Shown piece by piece: positions 1 through 8,463 of a stretch of 64,000 nt of DNA (position 1 is the first letter of the stretch; each line of letters opens with the position of its first letter). The notes beneath the pieces are model-generated. The model worked only from the letters and a program-made list of their open reading frames with translations. It ran no database searches and was not told the origin of the DNA. This DNA comes from Saccharibacillus sp. O23 (GTDB lineage Bacteria > Bacillota > Bacilli > Paenibacillales > Paenibacillaceae). A program made the position numbers and the translations under genes. The stretch covers positions 496,001 through 560,000 of the forward strand of contig NZ_NJDE01000003.1 of assembly GCF_002205895.1 (NCBI RefSeq), read 5' to 3'.

Positions 1-2
1 AT

Positions 3-32
3 GTGGAGTACCTCTATGCCGAGATCATCTGA
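3..32 (+). CDS. 3' end of a gene entering from the left (partial)
   Basis: The frame starting at base 3 reads VEYLYAEII and then TGA, with codon choice like the neighbouring genes, and is followed 14 bases later by a strong terminator. That fits the last nine codons of a plus-strand gene cut by the window edge. Family cannot be told from nine residues. Confidence 0.35.
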   Translation: MEYLYAEII

Positions 33-45
33 TTTTTGGTTAGAA

Positions 46-97
46 AAACGCCCTGTCCGCCGATTCTCGAGAATCGGTAAACAGGGCGTTCTTTTAG
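46..97. terminator. Bidirectional intrinsic terminator
   Basis: The arms AAAACGCCCTGT and ACAGGGCGTT enclose a second palindrome, CCGATTCTCGAGAATCGG. A T-run follows on the plus side and an A-run precedes it, so it can end both the truncated left-hand gene and the aldehyde dehydrogenase gene converging from the right. Confidence 0.8.
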
Positions 98-146
98 AAT
101 CCATACCCGCGTCAACGGCAGGCTCTCCGAAACGCTTCTCTACCTT

Positions 147-1637
147 CTACTCCGGGATATAAGGCAGATCCAGCATCTTCGGCACATTGATCACATGCTG
201 CTCGGTGTACGTGCGGATGCCTTCGGTGCCGTATTCGCGGCCGATGCCGGACTGTTTGAACCCGCCGAACGGGAAACGAACGTCCAACCCTTGCACGGCA
301 GCGGTGTTGATCATGGTCGTTCCGGCTTCGAGCTGACGCGCGACGGCGATCGCTTCGTCTTCCGCTCCCCATACCGAACTCGTCAGTCCGTAGATGCTTT
401 CGTTATGAAGCTCGATCGCCTGCTCCACATCGTCGAAAGGCAGAATCGGAACCGTCGGGCCGAATTGTTCTTCCACGACGATCGGATCATGCGCGTCGCA
501 GCCGAGAACCAGCGTAGGCTGGAGATAATAGCCTTGGTCGAACTGCTGCTGATCCAGAATCCGCCCCAAAGGAACGACTTGAGCGCCTCGCTGCTTCGCG
601 TCTTTGACCAGACCGGTCACGTAATCTTTCTGCTTCACGTTATTGACCGGGCCTACCGTCGTCTCGGGGTTGAACGGATCGCCGACGCGAATCCAGCGGT
701 TGGCCGCTTCGATATACTTTTCTACAAACTGATCATAGATCGAACGGTGAACGTACACCCGCTTGGCGATCATGCAGATCTGACCGGTCGTGAGGAAGTT
801 GGACACGACGATCCGGCGCATCGCGCGCTCGTCGTTCACGTCGAAGCTCTCCAAGAAAATTGCCGCGTCGTTGCCGCCCAGTTCCAACGTCATGTCTTTG
901 ATCGTGTCCGAAGCCGCTTTGATGATATGCTTGGCCGTCTCGGTGCCGCCGGTAAAAGCGATCTTCGCGACGCGAGGATTCGTCGTCAGTTCTACCCCTA
1001 CGTCCGCTCCGCCGTGCACCACGTTGATCACGCCGGCCGGGAACTCGCTTGCGATGATCTCCGCTACTTTGGCTGCGGCGAGCGGCGCGTACGGACTCGG
1101 TTTCAGCACGATCGCATTGCCCGCCAACAGAGCCGGAGCGATCTTGATCGTGGACAGCGCGATCGGATAGTTCCACGGGCTGATCGCCGCAACCACCCCG
1201 ATCGGATCGTACGACAGAATCGTTTTGCCGTGATCATGCTCTTGGACGTCGGCTTGAAGAGCCGCTGCCGCTTCGTTGCAGGCGAATTCCATCCACATCA
1301 ACGAGACGTAGATCTCGCCGTGCGCGTCATACAGCGGTTTGCCATGCTCTCTCGACAGCAGGTTCACGATCTCGCTTTCGGCCGCGCGGATCTTCTCGAT
1401 CGCTTTGCGCATTCTCGTTACGCGTTCTTCGATATCGGTTTTTTTCCACGTTTTAAAAGCTTCCGCCGCCGCTTCGATCGCTTCGACGGCTTGCTCCTTC
1501 GTCGTTACCGGGAAGTAGCCGACGATCTCGCTCGGGTTGGCCGGATTTTCTTTGGCTGTCTGGGAAAGGGACTTCGCGTTCTGGCCGTTAATCAACGCTT
1601 CGACCGTAACGGCTTCCGGGTTGGCTTGAATAGTCAT
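147..1637 (-). CDS. NAD(P)-dependent aldehyde dehydrogenase family protein
   Basis: Cytosolic enzyme of 496 aa that oxidises an aldehyde to the acid with NAD or NADP. Visible signatures: PWNYP at 154-158 with the oxyanion-hole Asn156, the cofactor Lys179 in LKPS, FTGG at 228-231, general base Glu252 in LELGG and nucleophile Cys288 in GQIC. The length fits the soluble ALDH superfamily. The ATG at 1637 was chosen because GAAGGGGATATT precedes it; the open frame runs further upstream without a ribosome site. The MetE-like gene ends 29 bases upstream, so the two probably share a transcript. The substrate (for example succinate semialdehyde or an aromatic aldehyde) cannot be told from sequence. 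Confidence 0.9.
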   Translation of the reverse strand: MTIQANPEAVTVEALINGQNAKSLSQTAKENPANPSEIVGYFPVTTKEQAVEAIEAAAEAFKTWKKTDIEERVTRMRKAIEKIRAAESEIVNLLSREHGKPLYDAHGEIYVSLMWMEFACNEAAAALQADVQEHDHGKTILSYDPIGVVAAISPWNYPIALSTIKIAPALLAGNAIVLKPSPYAPLAAAKVAEIIASEFPAGVINVVHGGADVGVELTTNPRVAKIAFTGGTETAKHIIKAASDTIKDMTLELGGNDAAIFLESFDVNDERAMRRIVVSNFLTTGQICMIAKRVYVHRSIYDQFVEKYIEAANRWIRVGDPFNPETTVGPVNNVKQKDYVTGLVKDAKQRGAQVVPLGRILDQQQFDQGYYLQPTLVLGCDAHDPIVVEEQFGPTVPILPFDDVEQAIELHNESIYGLTSSVWGAEDEAIAVARQLEAGTTMINTAAVQGLDVRFPFGGFKQSGIGREYGTEGIRTYTEQHVINVPKMLDLPYIPE

Positions 1638-1666
1638 CTTAATATCCCCTTCGTGATTGAGATGGT

Positions 1667-2755
1667 TTATGCCCACACTTCGTCGGCGATTTCTTTCACG
1701 TAACGCAGCTTGCGCCACTGCTCGTCTTCCGTCAAAATATTGCCTTCTTCCGTGGACGAGAAGCCGCACTGCGGGCTGAGGCAGAGCTGGTCCAGAGGAA
1801 CGTAAGTCGCCGCTTCCGCGATCCGGGCTTTGATCTGTTCTTTGTCTTCCAACTCGCCGGTCTTGGACGTGAGCAGGCCGAGCACGATCTTCAGGTCTTT
1901 GCGATTGACGTGCTTCAACGATTCGAAGCTGCCCGAACGCTCGTCGTCGAACTCCAAGAACAATCCGTCCACGTCAAGCCCGCCGAAGATCACTTCCGAA
2001 GCGTAATCGTAGCCGCCGGTCGAGAAATAGTTCGATTTATAATTGCCGCGGCAGATATGCATCGTGACCACGAGGTCCGCCGGTTTGTTCGCCAACGATT
2101 CGTTGATCATCCGCTGCATCGTGTGCAGTTCTTCCGCCGGCTCCATGCCTTTGGCGCGCAGCTTGTCGTGGCCCGCTTCCGAGAAGAGGTCCGCCCAAGC
2201 GGTGTCGTCCAATTGCAGATAACGGCAGCCCGCGTCGTAGAACGCTTGAATCGCTTTTTGGTACGCCGCGATCGTGTCCTGAAGGAACTGCTCATGGTCC
2301 GTATAGTAGGTGTTCGCGCCTTTTTCCAGACGGTACAGCAGCATGTTCGGACTCGGAATCGTCTGTTTGGCTACAACGTCGCCTGCATGCTGCTTCACGA
2401 ATTTGAAATCTTCCACGAAAGGATGCGTCGAGAAATCGACTTTGCCGATGACGCGAATGCCGCCTTTGCGCGTCTGCATATTGTGGAACTGCGGCCCGTC
2501 GATCTGCTCGTACAGCTCCACGCCGTCCAGACCGCCCAAGAAATCGAAATGCCACCAGCTCCGGCGCAGTTCGCCGTCCGTCACCGCGAGCACGCCGTTT
2601 TCTTTCTGTTTTTCGATAATGCGGATGATCTCTTGATCTTCCACCGCTCTTAATTGTTCCTGCGTAATGCTGCCTGCTTTATATTGTTCGCGCGCCTGCG
2701 TTAAGTTTGCCGGGCGTAGAAAACTGCCTACATGGTCGTGTCGGAATGGGGTCAT
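1667..2755 (-). CDS. MetE C-terminal-like cobalamin-independent methyltransferase (YxjG/YxjH family)
   Basis: A 362-aa protein matching only the catalytic half of cobalamin-independent methionine synthase. It has the N-terminal FRHDHVGSFLRP motif and zinc-ligand candidates His233 and Cys235 in MHICRGN and Cys330 in LSPQCGF. Family members of this size (B. subtilis YxjG/YxjH) are linked to methyl transfer to homocysteine or sulfur salvage; the exact reaction is inferred. Start ATG at 2755 follows GAAGGAGCAAGCGAG. A TATACT -10-like box lies at 2793-2798. No S-box riboswitch was recognised in the 88 bases upstream. Confidence 0.85.
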   Translation of the reverse strand: MTPFRHDHVGSFLRPANLTQAREQYKAGSITQEQLRAVEDQEIIRIIEKQKENGVLAVTDGELRRSWWHFDFLGGLDGVELYEQIDGPQFHNMQTRKGGIRVIGKVDFSTHPFVEDFKFVKQHAGDVVAKQTIPSPNMLLYRLEKGANTYYTDHEQFLQDTIAAYQKAIQAFYDAGCRYLQLDDTAWADLFSEAGHDKLRAKGMEPAEELHTMQRMINESLANKPADLVVTMHICRGNYKSNYFSTGGYDYASEVIFGGLDVDGLFLEFDDERSGSFESLKHVNRKDLKIVLGLLTSKTGELEDKEQIKARIAEAATYVPLDQLCLSPQCGFSSTEEGNILTEDEQWRKLRYVKEIADEVWA

Positions 2756-2843
2756 CTCGCTTGCTCCTTCTCTCTGCCTTTTGGTTCTTCTGAGTATAGC
2801 ATGGGCCAAGAGGAGTACCGTCATACGAAAAAAGCATGTCTAG

Positions 2844-4025
2844 TCATATGTTTGGTCGATAGCCGGGAGATTCCTTGGATTTAAAAAAGAAAAGCTTGAG
2901 CAGGATGAGCAGGAACGCCAGCGCGCAAAACAGGATACCGCTCCACATCAGCTGCTGCACGCCCAATCGAGTCATAAACGCTCCTCCGATCCCCGTCCCT
3001 ACCGTAATGCCGATATTGGAAAAAGAAACGAATAAGCTATTACCGAATTCCGGCGCTTCCCGCGTATCGGTCATCAGCAAAGATTGGCTTACGATCAGTC
3101 CTCCGGCATGCACGGCGCCCCACACGAATACGATGACTGCCATCGGCCAAAAATAAGCCCCTCCGTAATAAGCGAATAAGTAAATGACCGCGTACGCGAG
3201 AGGAAACAGAATCACCGTTCGAGTCAGACTTTTGTTCAGCCAGTAACCGAACAAGAAGTTCCCTGCGATCATCGTGATCCCGAAGACCATTAACATGAGG
3301 CTGATCCACGTCCCGTTCATGTGCGTGACTTCTCTCAGATATTCGGCAAAGTAGCTATAGACCGAACTCATCGCCGTGAAGATCAGAACCACGATCAAGA
3401 TCGTGATCCACAGTCGAGGATGGCGCAGTACGCCGAGCTGCCTGCCGAAAGACATTCTTTCCTTGACCGGCATCGAAGGAAACCGGATCAGTATGCCTAC
3501 AAAAGCAATGAGACTTACGACAGCTCCGAACAGGAACGCCGCTTCCAGCGAAAGGTTCGTGGAGAGAAAAGACGTGATCGGAACGCCGAAAGCAAATCCG
3601 ACGGTAACTCCGGCCATCACCTGAGTGATCGCTCTGCCTACCTTCTCGGGAGGCACCAGACTAGCCGCGGTCGCCAGCGCAATCGAGAAAAAGATCGGAT
3701 GAAACAACGCCGGAATAATCCGAAACGCCAGCATCGCTTGGAAGCTCGACGTATACGCGTACACGATATTCGACACGGCGAACATCAGGATCGAAGCAAG
3801 CAGGAGCGTTTTGCGATTCATGCCGGAAGCGAGCAGCGTGAGGAACGGGCCCGATACCGCGACGATTAGCGCAAACGCGCTTACCAGATAGCCGGCCTGC
3901 GAAGGCGAGACGTGAAACTTCTGCGCGATTTGCGGAAGAACGCCGATCATGCCCATTTCCGTCGTGATAATGCCGAATATCCCTAAAGCCATAAAAAAGA
4001 TCAACGAAGCATAGCTGTTTTTCAT
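2844..4025 (-). CDS. MFS transporter, drug:H+ antiporter (DHA1/AraJ-like) type
   Basis: A 393-aa hydrophobic protein with about 12 membrane segments in two halves, beginning MKNSYASLIFFMALGIFGI and carrying the MGMIGVLPQIA stretch typical of AraJ/YdhP-like exporters in helix 1. It probably exports a small molecule from the cytoplasm; the substrate is unknown. Start ATG at 4025 follows GAAGGAGGCAAACAGG. It sits upstream of the MetE-like and aldehyde dehydrogenase genes, which may be read through from it, although the MetE-like gene has its own -10-like box. The tail ends in lysine-rich KLFFFKSKESPG. Confidence 0.88.
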   Translation of the reverse strand: MKNSYASLIFFMALGIFGIITTEMGMIGVLPQIAQKFHVSPSQAGYLVSAFALIVAVSGPFLTLLASGMNRKTLLLASILMFAVSNIVYAYTSSFQAMLAFRIIPALFHPIFFSIALATAASLVPPEKVGRAITQVMAGVTVGFAFGVPITSFLSTNLSLEAAFLFGAVVSLIAFVGILIRFPSMPVKERMSFGRQLGVLRHPRLWITILIVVLIFTAMSSVYSYFAEYLREVTHMNGTWISLMLMVFGITMIAGNFLFGYWLNKSLTRTVILFPLAYAVIYLFAYYGGAYFWPMAVIVFVWGAVHAGGLIVSQSLLMTDTREAPEFGNSLFVSFSNIGITVGTGIGGAFMTRLGVQQLMWSGILFCALAFLLILLKLFFFKSKESPGYRPNI

Positions 4026-4045
4026 CCTGTTTGCCTCCTTCGGCG

Positions 4046-4081
4046 TATAAAAAAATGGCCTTCGGCGAGAAGACCATTTTG
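4046..4081 (-). terminator. Intrinsic terminator after the VOC gene
   Basis: On the minus strand AAAATGGTCTT and AAGGCCATTTT form a hairpin around CTCGCCG, followed by a T-run. It lies just past the VOC gene stop and before the MFS start, separating the two units. Confidence 0.75.
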
Positions 4082-4090
4082 CGGAATCGA

Positions 4091-4555
4091 TTACGCTTGG
4101 CTTGAGATGACGTTGTCTAAGAATTGATCCGCGTCGCTGTTGAACTTCCAATTTACGCCGAACTGATCGATCAGCGTTCCGAAGCACGAAGACCACGGAT
4201 AAGCGGATAACGGCATGGTGACATGACCGCCGACGGACAAACTTTTGAAATATTGCTCCAGTTTCGACTTATCGTCCATCACGAGGCTGATCAGAATGTT
4301 GTTCCCTTTAATCACTTCGCCCGTTACGGCTTTCATCGAAGGCAAAATGTCCGACATCATGATCTTCCCGCCCGCGAACTCGATCGAAGACTCCATGATC
4401 ATCTTCAATTCGTTTTCGGGCATCGGGTAGTTCGGGTCCTGCGGGATATCCCCGAATCTTACCTTCTTCGTCTCGGTAGCTTGGAAAGCCTCCGAATAAA
4501 ACTCAATCGCTTGTTCTGCGTTTCCGTCAAAGTTCAAATACGCGATAGCCGCCAT
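4091..4555 (-). CDS. VOC-family protein, PhnB/YjdN-like
   Basis: A 154-aa protein of the vicinal-oxygen-chelate fold, recognised by YLNFDGNAEQAIEFYSEAF at the N-terminus and the PWSSCFGTLIDQFGVNW block near the C-terminus. PhnB-like VOC proteins are soluble dimers often found beside stress or resistance genes; their reactions are mostly unknown, and no activity is claimed here. GGAGGCTACATCAT precedes the ATG. It is divergent from the WYL regulator across a 99-base gap containing an inverted repeat, so it is the probable regulatory target. Confidence 0.85.
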   Translation of the reverse strand: MAAIAYLNFDGNAEQAIEFYSEAFQATETKKVRFGDIPQDPNYPMPENELKMIMESSIEFAGGKIMMSDILPSMKAVTGEVIKGNNILISLVMDDKSKLEQYFKSLSVGGHVTMPLSAYPWSSCFGTLIDQFGVNWKFNSDADQFLDNVISSQA

Positions 4556-4585
4556 ATGATGTAGCCTCCTTTTCGTTATAGATGT

Positions 4586-4626
4586 ATTATAGTTGGCGAA
4601 CGGTGACGACTGTCTGTCATCGTTCG
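4586..4626. promoter_or_regulatory. Candidate operator between the VOC gene and the WYL regulator
   Basis: CGAACGGTGAC (4597-4607) and GTCATCGTTCG (4616-4626) form an 11-base inverted repeat with one mismatch and an 8-base spacer. A minus-strand TATAAT box at 4586-4591 lies between it and the VOC gene, so a protein bound here would cover the -35 region. Binding by the adjacent WYL regulator is inferred from position. Confidence 0.55.
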
Positions 4627-4654
4627 ATCCTTTTCGGAAAAAGAGGGAGCGTGC

Positions 4655-5566
4655 ATGGATAAAGTAGAACGATTAATCTCAATCATTATGATCCTGCTGA
4701 AAAAAGACATCGTCTCGGCAACCGAATTCGCGCAGTTGTTCAACGTGTCCAAAAGAACGATTCTGCGCGATATGGAAACGCTGAGCGTATCGAATATCCC
4801 GATCTATTCGGTCATCGGCGTGAATGGCGGCTACGGGATCATGGAAGCATACAAAGTGGATAAACGTCTTCTGAGCAGCGCCGACTTGGAGAATATCTTG
4901 ACGGCGCTCGGCGGGTTGGAACAGATTCTGGTCAGCGAAGAAGTCGAAGTGACGCTCAAAAAAATCGAAGCCATGGTGAGCCCGTCGGCTCCCAAAGCTT
5001 CGATTCATCTGTCTTTTTACGATTGGGAAGGTCGATCCGAGATTCGCCAAACGCTGCGAACCTGCCAAGAAGCCATAGGCAAGAGCCGCTTGGTAACCTT
5101 CGATTACATCGATAAAAACGACGCTGCCACTCAAAGAACCGTCGAGCCTTACCGGCTTCATTTCAGCGAAACGAGTTGGTATCTGCAAGGCTACTGTTTG
5201 GACCGTAAGGGATATCGCACGTTCAAACTGTCTCGGATGGACGATCTGGCGATGAACGATCAGACGTTTAGCCCGAGAGCGGATTTCTTGGAGCAGGAGC
5301 GGGAATCCGATTATCGAGCGGAACTGGTCGAAGTGAAAGCTTTGATCTCGCCCAGCGTAAAAGATCAGTTTATCGAAAGGTACGGGCGGAAGAGTATCGA
5401 AAACTACAGTTCGGATTATCTGATGGCTACCCTTCAGGTTCCTCAAAACAGCGCGGGGTTTCAGTTTCTGGCGAGTTTTGGGACGAATCTGGAGATTGTA
5501 GAGCCCCGCAGCTATATCGAGAGTTTTCGGGAGTTTTTGGCGAAGATGCTGGGGAAGTATGGTTGA
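4655..5566 (+). CDS. WYL-domain transcriptional regulator with N-terminal HTH (YafY/YobV family)
   Basis: A 303-aa regulator. Residues 1-60 form a DeoR-like winged helix (SATEFAQLFNVSKRTILRDMETL); the central region carries the WYL domain with SETSWYLQGYCLDRKGYRTFKL, followed by a WCX-type C-terminal extension. WYL domains bind small ligands or nucleic acid and switch the HTH. AGAGGGAGCGTGC precedes the ATG. It is divergent from the VOC gene and probably controls it and perhaps itself. The stop lies 12 bases from the stop of the convergent oxidoreductase gene, with no visible terminator between. Confidence 0.88.
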   Translation: MDKVERLISIIMILLKKDIVSATEFAQLFNVSKRTILRDMETLSVSNIPIYSVIGVNGGYGIMEAYKVDKRLLSSADLENILTALGGLEQILVSEEVEVTLKKIEAMVSPSAPKASIHLSFYDWEGRSEIRQTLRTCQEAIGKSRLVTFDYIDKNDAATQRTVEPYRLHFSETSWYLQGYCLDRKGYRTFKLSRMDDLAMNDQTFSPRADFLEQERESDYRAELVEVKALISPSVKDQFIERYGRKSIENYSSDYLMATLQVPQNSAGFQFLASFGTNLEIVEPRSYIESFREFLAKMLGKYG

Positions 5567-5578
5567 GCGATTCTAGCT

Positions 5579-6400
5579 TTACGTTCGGTTCCGCTCTCCG
5601 TTCTCCAGCAGATCCAGCAGCAGCCCTGACAGCGGAGCCGGAACTTGCGTCTGCTGCGCCGCCGTCAGCAGGAGGCCGACATCTTTTTGCGGGATTTTGC
5701 TGTCGGATATGGAGGACTTCTCGGCGATCATTTTGCCGTAGCTTTGATAGATCGGGGCGGTAAACAGCGTGCTGGTCAGCATACTAACGGCGGCCGTAGG
5801 ATCAACGCCGCCGCGTTCGGCTATGGCTAATGCTTCTTCCAGCGAACGTGCGGCAGAGACGATCAGGAAGTTGCCGATCAGTTTGACGAGTACGGCCGAA
5901 CCGGCTTCTTCGCCGAAATCGAAGACTCCTTTCGCTCCCATCGCTTCCAGCAGCGGCCGTACCCGCTCTTTCGCTTCTTGCGGACCGGCTATCGGAATCC
6001 ACAGCTGCTTGGCGGCGGCGGCTTCCGGCCGTCCGAAGATCGGCGCTTCCACATAGACAGAGCCATGCCGCGCATGCAGCTCCGCCAGCTTCCTGCCCGT
6101 ATCCGGCGACACCGTACTCATCGACACATGGATACCGCCCGGCCCTAGTCGATCCAGAAAATCTTCGCTGTTCACGACGTCTTCCAGCGCCTGATCGTCC
6201 CATACCAACGTGGCGACGATGCCGCCGGTCGTCACGGCGTCGGCCGGACGAACCGCCTGCCGCGCTCCTTGGGCAACGAGCGGTTCGGCTTTTTCCGGAG
6301 TACGGTTGTATACGGTTAACGCATATCCGGCTTGCAGCAGATTGACGGCAATTGGCATACCCAGAGATCCGAGTCCGATAAATCCGATGTTTTCGCTCAT
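5579..6400 (-). CDS. NAD(P)-dependent 3-hydroxyisobutyrate dehydrogenase-like oxidoreductase
   Basis: A 273-aa beta-hydroxyacid dehydrogenase-family enzyme: Rossmann GFIGLGSLGMP at 6-16, substrate-binding STVSPDTG at 95-102 and catalytic Lys173 with Asn177 in KLIGN. It is slightly shorter than the usual 290 aa, ending soon after the last helix. The ATG at 6400 is preceded by GGAGG with an 8-base spacer; an earlier in-frame ATG falls inside that ribosome site. It lies downstream of the merR gene, and each of the two genes is preceded by the same palindrome, so it is probably MerR-controlled. Substrate unknown. Confidence 0.87.
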   Translation of the reverse strand: MSENIGFIGLGSLGMPIAVNLLQAGYALTVYNRTPEKAEPLVAQGARQAVRPADAVTTGGIVATLVWDDQALEDVVNSEDFLDRLGPGGIHVSMSTVSPDTGRKLAELHARHGSVYVEAPIFGRPEAAAAKQLWIPIAGPQEAKERVRPLLEAMGAKGVFDFGEEAGSAVLVKLIGNFLIVSAARSLEEALAIAERGGVDPTAAVSMLTSTLFTAPIYQSYGKMIAEKSSISDSKIPQKDVGLLLTAAQQTQVPAPLSGLLLDLLENGERNRT

Positions 6401-6424
6401 GAATTTAACCTCCATCGATTAGTG

Positions 6425-6446
6425 AACATGACGTTAACGTCATGTT
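6425..6446. promoter_or_regulatory. 22-bp perfect palindrome, MerR operator candidate (site 1)
   Basis: A perfect dyad centred at 6435/6436 with core CATGACGTTAACGTCATG, directly upstream of the oxidoreductase. The same core recurs upstream of merR. The length and GTTAAC centre resemble MerR-family operators; binding by the neighbouring regulator is inferred. Confidence 0.75.
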
Positions 6447-6459
6447 TGGAGTAAAAAAT

Positions 6460-6846
6460 TTAATCTCTCTCATTCGCTTCGAGCCACTGCTCGAAACGTT
6501 CGATATTCGACTGCAAATCGCTGCGGAACTGCCCGAGCGCTTCGATCTTACGGTCCGTTTCGGTCAGATGCCGGCGCAAGATGTCGAGCACTTTGCGTTT
6601 CGGCGCCACCCCGCTCGTATCCGTGAAATACAGATCGATGACGTCCCGAATTTCTTCCAAACTTAAACCGATCTTCTTCAACTGATCGATCTTCTGCAGA
6701 CGAGCAATCGTTTCTTCCGTGTAGTAATGGTGACCCTTGCCTTCGCGTTCGCCGGACGACAGCAATCCGATGCTCTCGTAATAGCGAACCGTTCGCTGGG
6801 TTACCCCTGCGCGTTCCGTCAAATCGCCGATACGCATACGATCCAT
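6460..6846 (-). CDS. MerR-family transcriptional regulator
   Basis: A 128-aa regulator. Winged helix at the N-terminus (MRIGDLTERAGVTQRTVRYYESIGLL), then YYTEETIARLQKIDQLKKIGLSLEEI and a long C-terminal dimerisation helix. There is no cysteine pair of the metal-sensing kind and no effector domain, so it resembles AdhR/NmlR-like aldehyde or redox sensors in size; the inducer is unknown. GAGGAG precedes the ATG at 6846. Palindromes at 6864-6899 and 6425-6446 suggest autoregulation and control of the downstream oxidoreductase. Confidence 0.9.
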   Translation of the reverse strand: MDRMRIGDLTERAGVTQRTVRYYESIGLLSSGEREGKGHHYYTEETIARLQKIDQLKKIGLSLEEIRDVIDLYFTDTSGVAPKRKVLDILRRHLTETDRKIEALGQFRSDLQSNIERFEQWLEANERD

Positions 6847-6863
6847 GATGATTCACTCCTCGC

Positions 6864-6899
6864 CTATACAAACATGACGTTAACGTCATGTTTGTATAG
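6864..6899. promoter_or_regulatory. 36-bp perfect palindrome upstream of merR (operator site 2)
   Basis: A perfect 36-base dyad centred at 6881/6882, containing the CATGACGTTAACGTCATG core of site 1 extended by CTATACAAA on each side. The end nearest the gene abuts the merR ribosome site. On the minus strand TTTACA and TATACA boxes 20 bases apart overlap its upstream edge; a long spacer of this kind is typical of MerR-type promoters. Confidence 0.78.
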
Positions 6900-6950
6900 T
6901 AGCACCGGGATTTTGAAATGTAAAGGCGGCTCTATTCAGGCTCACTTCGC

Positions 6951-6986
6951 AAAAAAGAGAACCGATCCTTCTAGGATCGATTCTCT
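6951..6986 (-). terminator. Intrinsic terminator after the TetR gene
   Basis: On the minus strand AGAGAATCGATCC and GGATCGGTTCTCT form a 13-base stem with one mismatch, followed by a run of six T. It lies 39 bases past the stop of the upstream TetR gene. Confidence 0.85.
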
Positions 6987-7024
6987 CATGCTTTTATACC
7001 CGCACCGTTCTGTAATCACGGCTT

Positions 7025-7615
7025 CTATAGAGACAAAGCGCTCATCGCGATCGCTACGACCGATTCCAGATCTTCGCGGCTGGCACCGTTGACGGCTTGA
7101 ATCGACATCCCTGACGACAGGGTAGCGAGATACCGGGCCAATGCGACGGGATCCGTATGCTCGGGCAAATCTCCGTTTTTCTTGGCTGTTTCTAAACGCA
7201 CCCTCAGCTCTTTTTCGATCTGAATACGCCACTCGGTCAACGACAGCTTGACGGGAGAAGATTCATCGCTGCATGTGATCGCTCCGATGACGGTCATACA
7301 GCCGGGAGGATAGGAAGGACGAGTCGCCGCCTCCGCGGAGGCCTGAAGAAACTTGCGGACGACCTCTTTTGCCGTCGATTCCTGAAGCGCGACTACGAGA
7401 GCATGAGGCGGTCCTTCTTCCAAATAAAGTTCGAGCACCTTCTGGAACAATTTCTCTTTGCTGCCGAAGGTCGAGTAGAAGCTGGAGCGATTGATGTTCA
7501 TGACTTCGGTGAGATCGCTCAACGAAGCGCCTTCGTATCCTTTTTGCCAAAAGACTTCCATAGCCGCTTCAAGAGCCTGCTTAATCTCGAAAGCACGAGG
7601 ACGTCCGGGACCCAT
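7025..7615 (-). CDS. TetR/AcrR-family regulator
   Basis: A 196-aa repressor-type protein. N-terminal HTH with GYEGASLSDLTEVMNINRSSFYSTFGSKEKLF, then an alpha-helical ligand domain containing YPPGCMTVIGAITC, a Gly-Cys block common in the TetR subgroup that regulates quinone or aldehyde reductases. Start ATG at 7615 follows GGAGGGAAGATT. It lies 65 bases downstream of the SDR gene on the same strand, so they form a likely operon driven from the promoter at 8551-8580, where an operator-like palindrome is seen. Ligand unknown. Confidence 0.88.
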   Translation of the reverse strand: MGPGRPRAFEIKQALEAAMEVFWQKGYEGASLSDLTEVMNINRSSFYSTFGSKEKLFQKVLELYLEEGPPHALVVALQESTAKEVVRKFLQASAEAATRPSYPPGCMTVIGAITCSDESSPVKLSLTEWRIQIEKELRVRLETAKKNGDLPEHTDPVALARYLATLSSGMSIQAVNGASREDLESVVAIAMSALSL

Positions 7616-7680
7616 AATCTTCCCTCCTTTCATAAAATCAATACTCCACATTATACTACAAGCGCTCGAATGACCCAAAA

Positions 7681-8433
7681 TTAAATGTCCGTACCGCCGT
7701 CGACGTTCAGGCTCGCTCCGGTAATATAACTCGATTCGGGCGAAGCGATATAAGCGACCAGACTCGCGACTTCGGATGCCGTGCCGTAACGTCCCAGCGG
7801 AACCGAGTCTTGGATCAATGCGGCCAAAGGACCGTCTCCCGGATTCATGTCGGTATCGATCATGCCCGGTTGAATATTATTGATCGTCACCCCTTGCGGT
7901 GCCAGATCGCGAGCCAGAGCCCGTGTCAAGCCGGCTACCGCAGCTTTCGTCGCGGTATAGAGGCTGTTGCCCGGAAACGGATTGCTGACAGCGGCGATAC
8001 TCCCGATATTGATAATGCGACCGCCCTCTTTCATTCGCGGGCCGGCCGCTTGAATACCGGCAAAAACAGCCTTGAAGTTTACCGCGACCATGCGATCGAA
8101 TTCTTCCGACGTAAACTCGGCATACGGCTTCATCATGGAAATTCCGGCGTTATTGACCAGAATATCGATCCCGCCGAAAGCTTCGACCGTCTGATCCACC
8201 GCGCCTTTTACAGCTTCGACGTCCGCGCTGTCCGCGCGAATCGCCAGAGCTCGGCCGCCTTCCGCCTCGATTTCCGCTACGAGATCATCCGCCGTATTCT
8301 GCGAACGCACATAGGTGAACGCGACCGATGCGCCTTCGCTTGCCAGTCTCTTCACGATTTCCGCACCGATGCTGCGAGCGCCTCCGGTGACGAGCGCCTT
8401 TTTGCCTTCCAAACGTTTAGTTACGATCTGCAT
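7681..8433 (-). CDS. Short-chain dehydrogenase/reductase (SDR, FabG-like)
   Basis: A 250-aa classical SDR. Cofactor motif TGGARSIG at 16-23, NNAG at 94-97, catalytic Ser145, Tyr159 and Lys163 in YTATK, and C-terminal GASLNVDGG. Arg in the glycine motif suggests NADPH preference. GAGGAGTTTTATC precedes the ATG. It is first in a two-gene unit with TetR. Its leader of about 110 bases contains a terminator-like hairpin nested in an inverted repeat, pointing to control beyond simple repression. Physiological substrate unknown. Confidence 0.9.
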   Translation of the reverse strand: MQIVTKRLEGKKALVTGGARSIGAEIVKRLASEGASVAFTYVRSQNTADDLVAEIEAEGGRALAIRADSADVEAVKGAVDQTVEAFGGIDILVNNAGISMMKPYAEFTSEEFDRMVAVNFKAVFAGIQAAGPRMKEGGRIINIGSIAAVSNPFPGNSLYTATKAAVAGLTRALARDLAPQGVTINNIQPGMIDTDMNPGDGPLAALIQDSVPLGRYGTASEVASLVAYIASPESSYITGASLNVDGGTDI

Positions 8434-8463
8434 GATAAAACTCCTCTCATTTTTGGACTGAAA

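Noticed and set aside
2756-2843. S-box (SAM) riboswitch upstream of the MetE-like gene
   Set aside because: The 88-base gap is too short and shows no S-box core or terminator structure.
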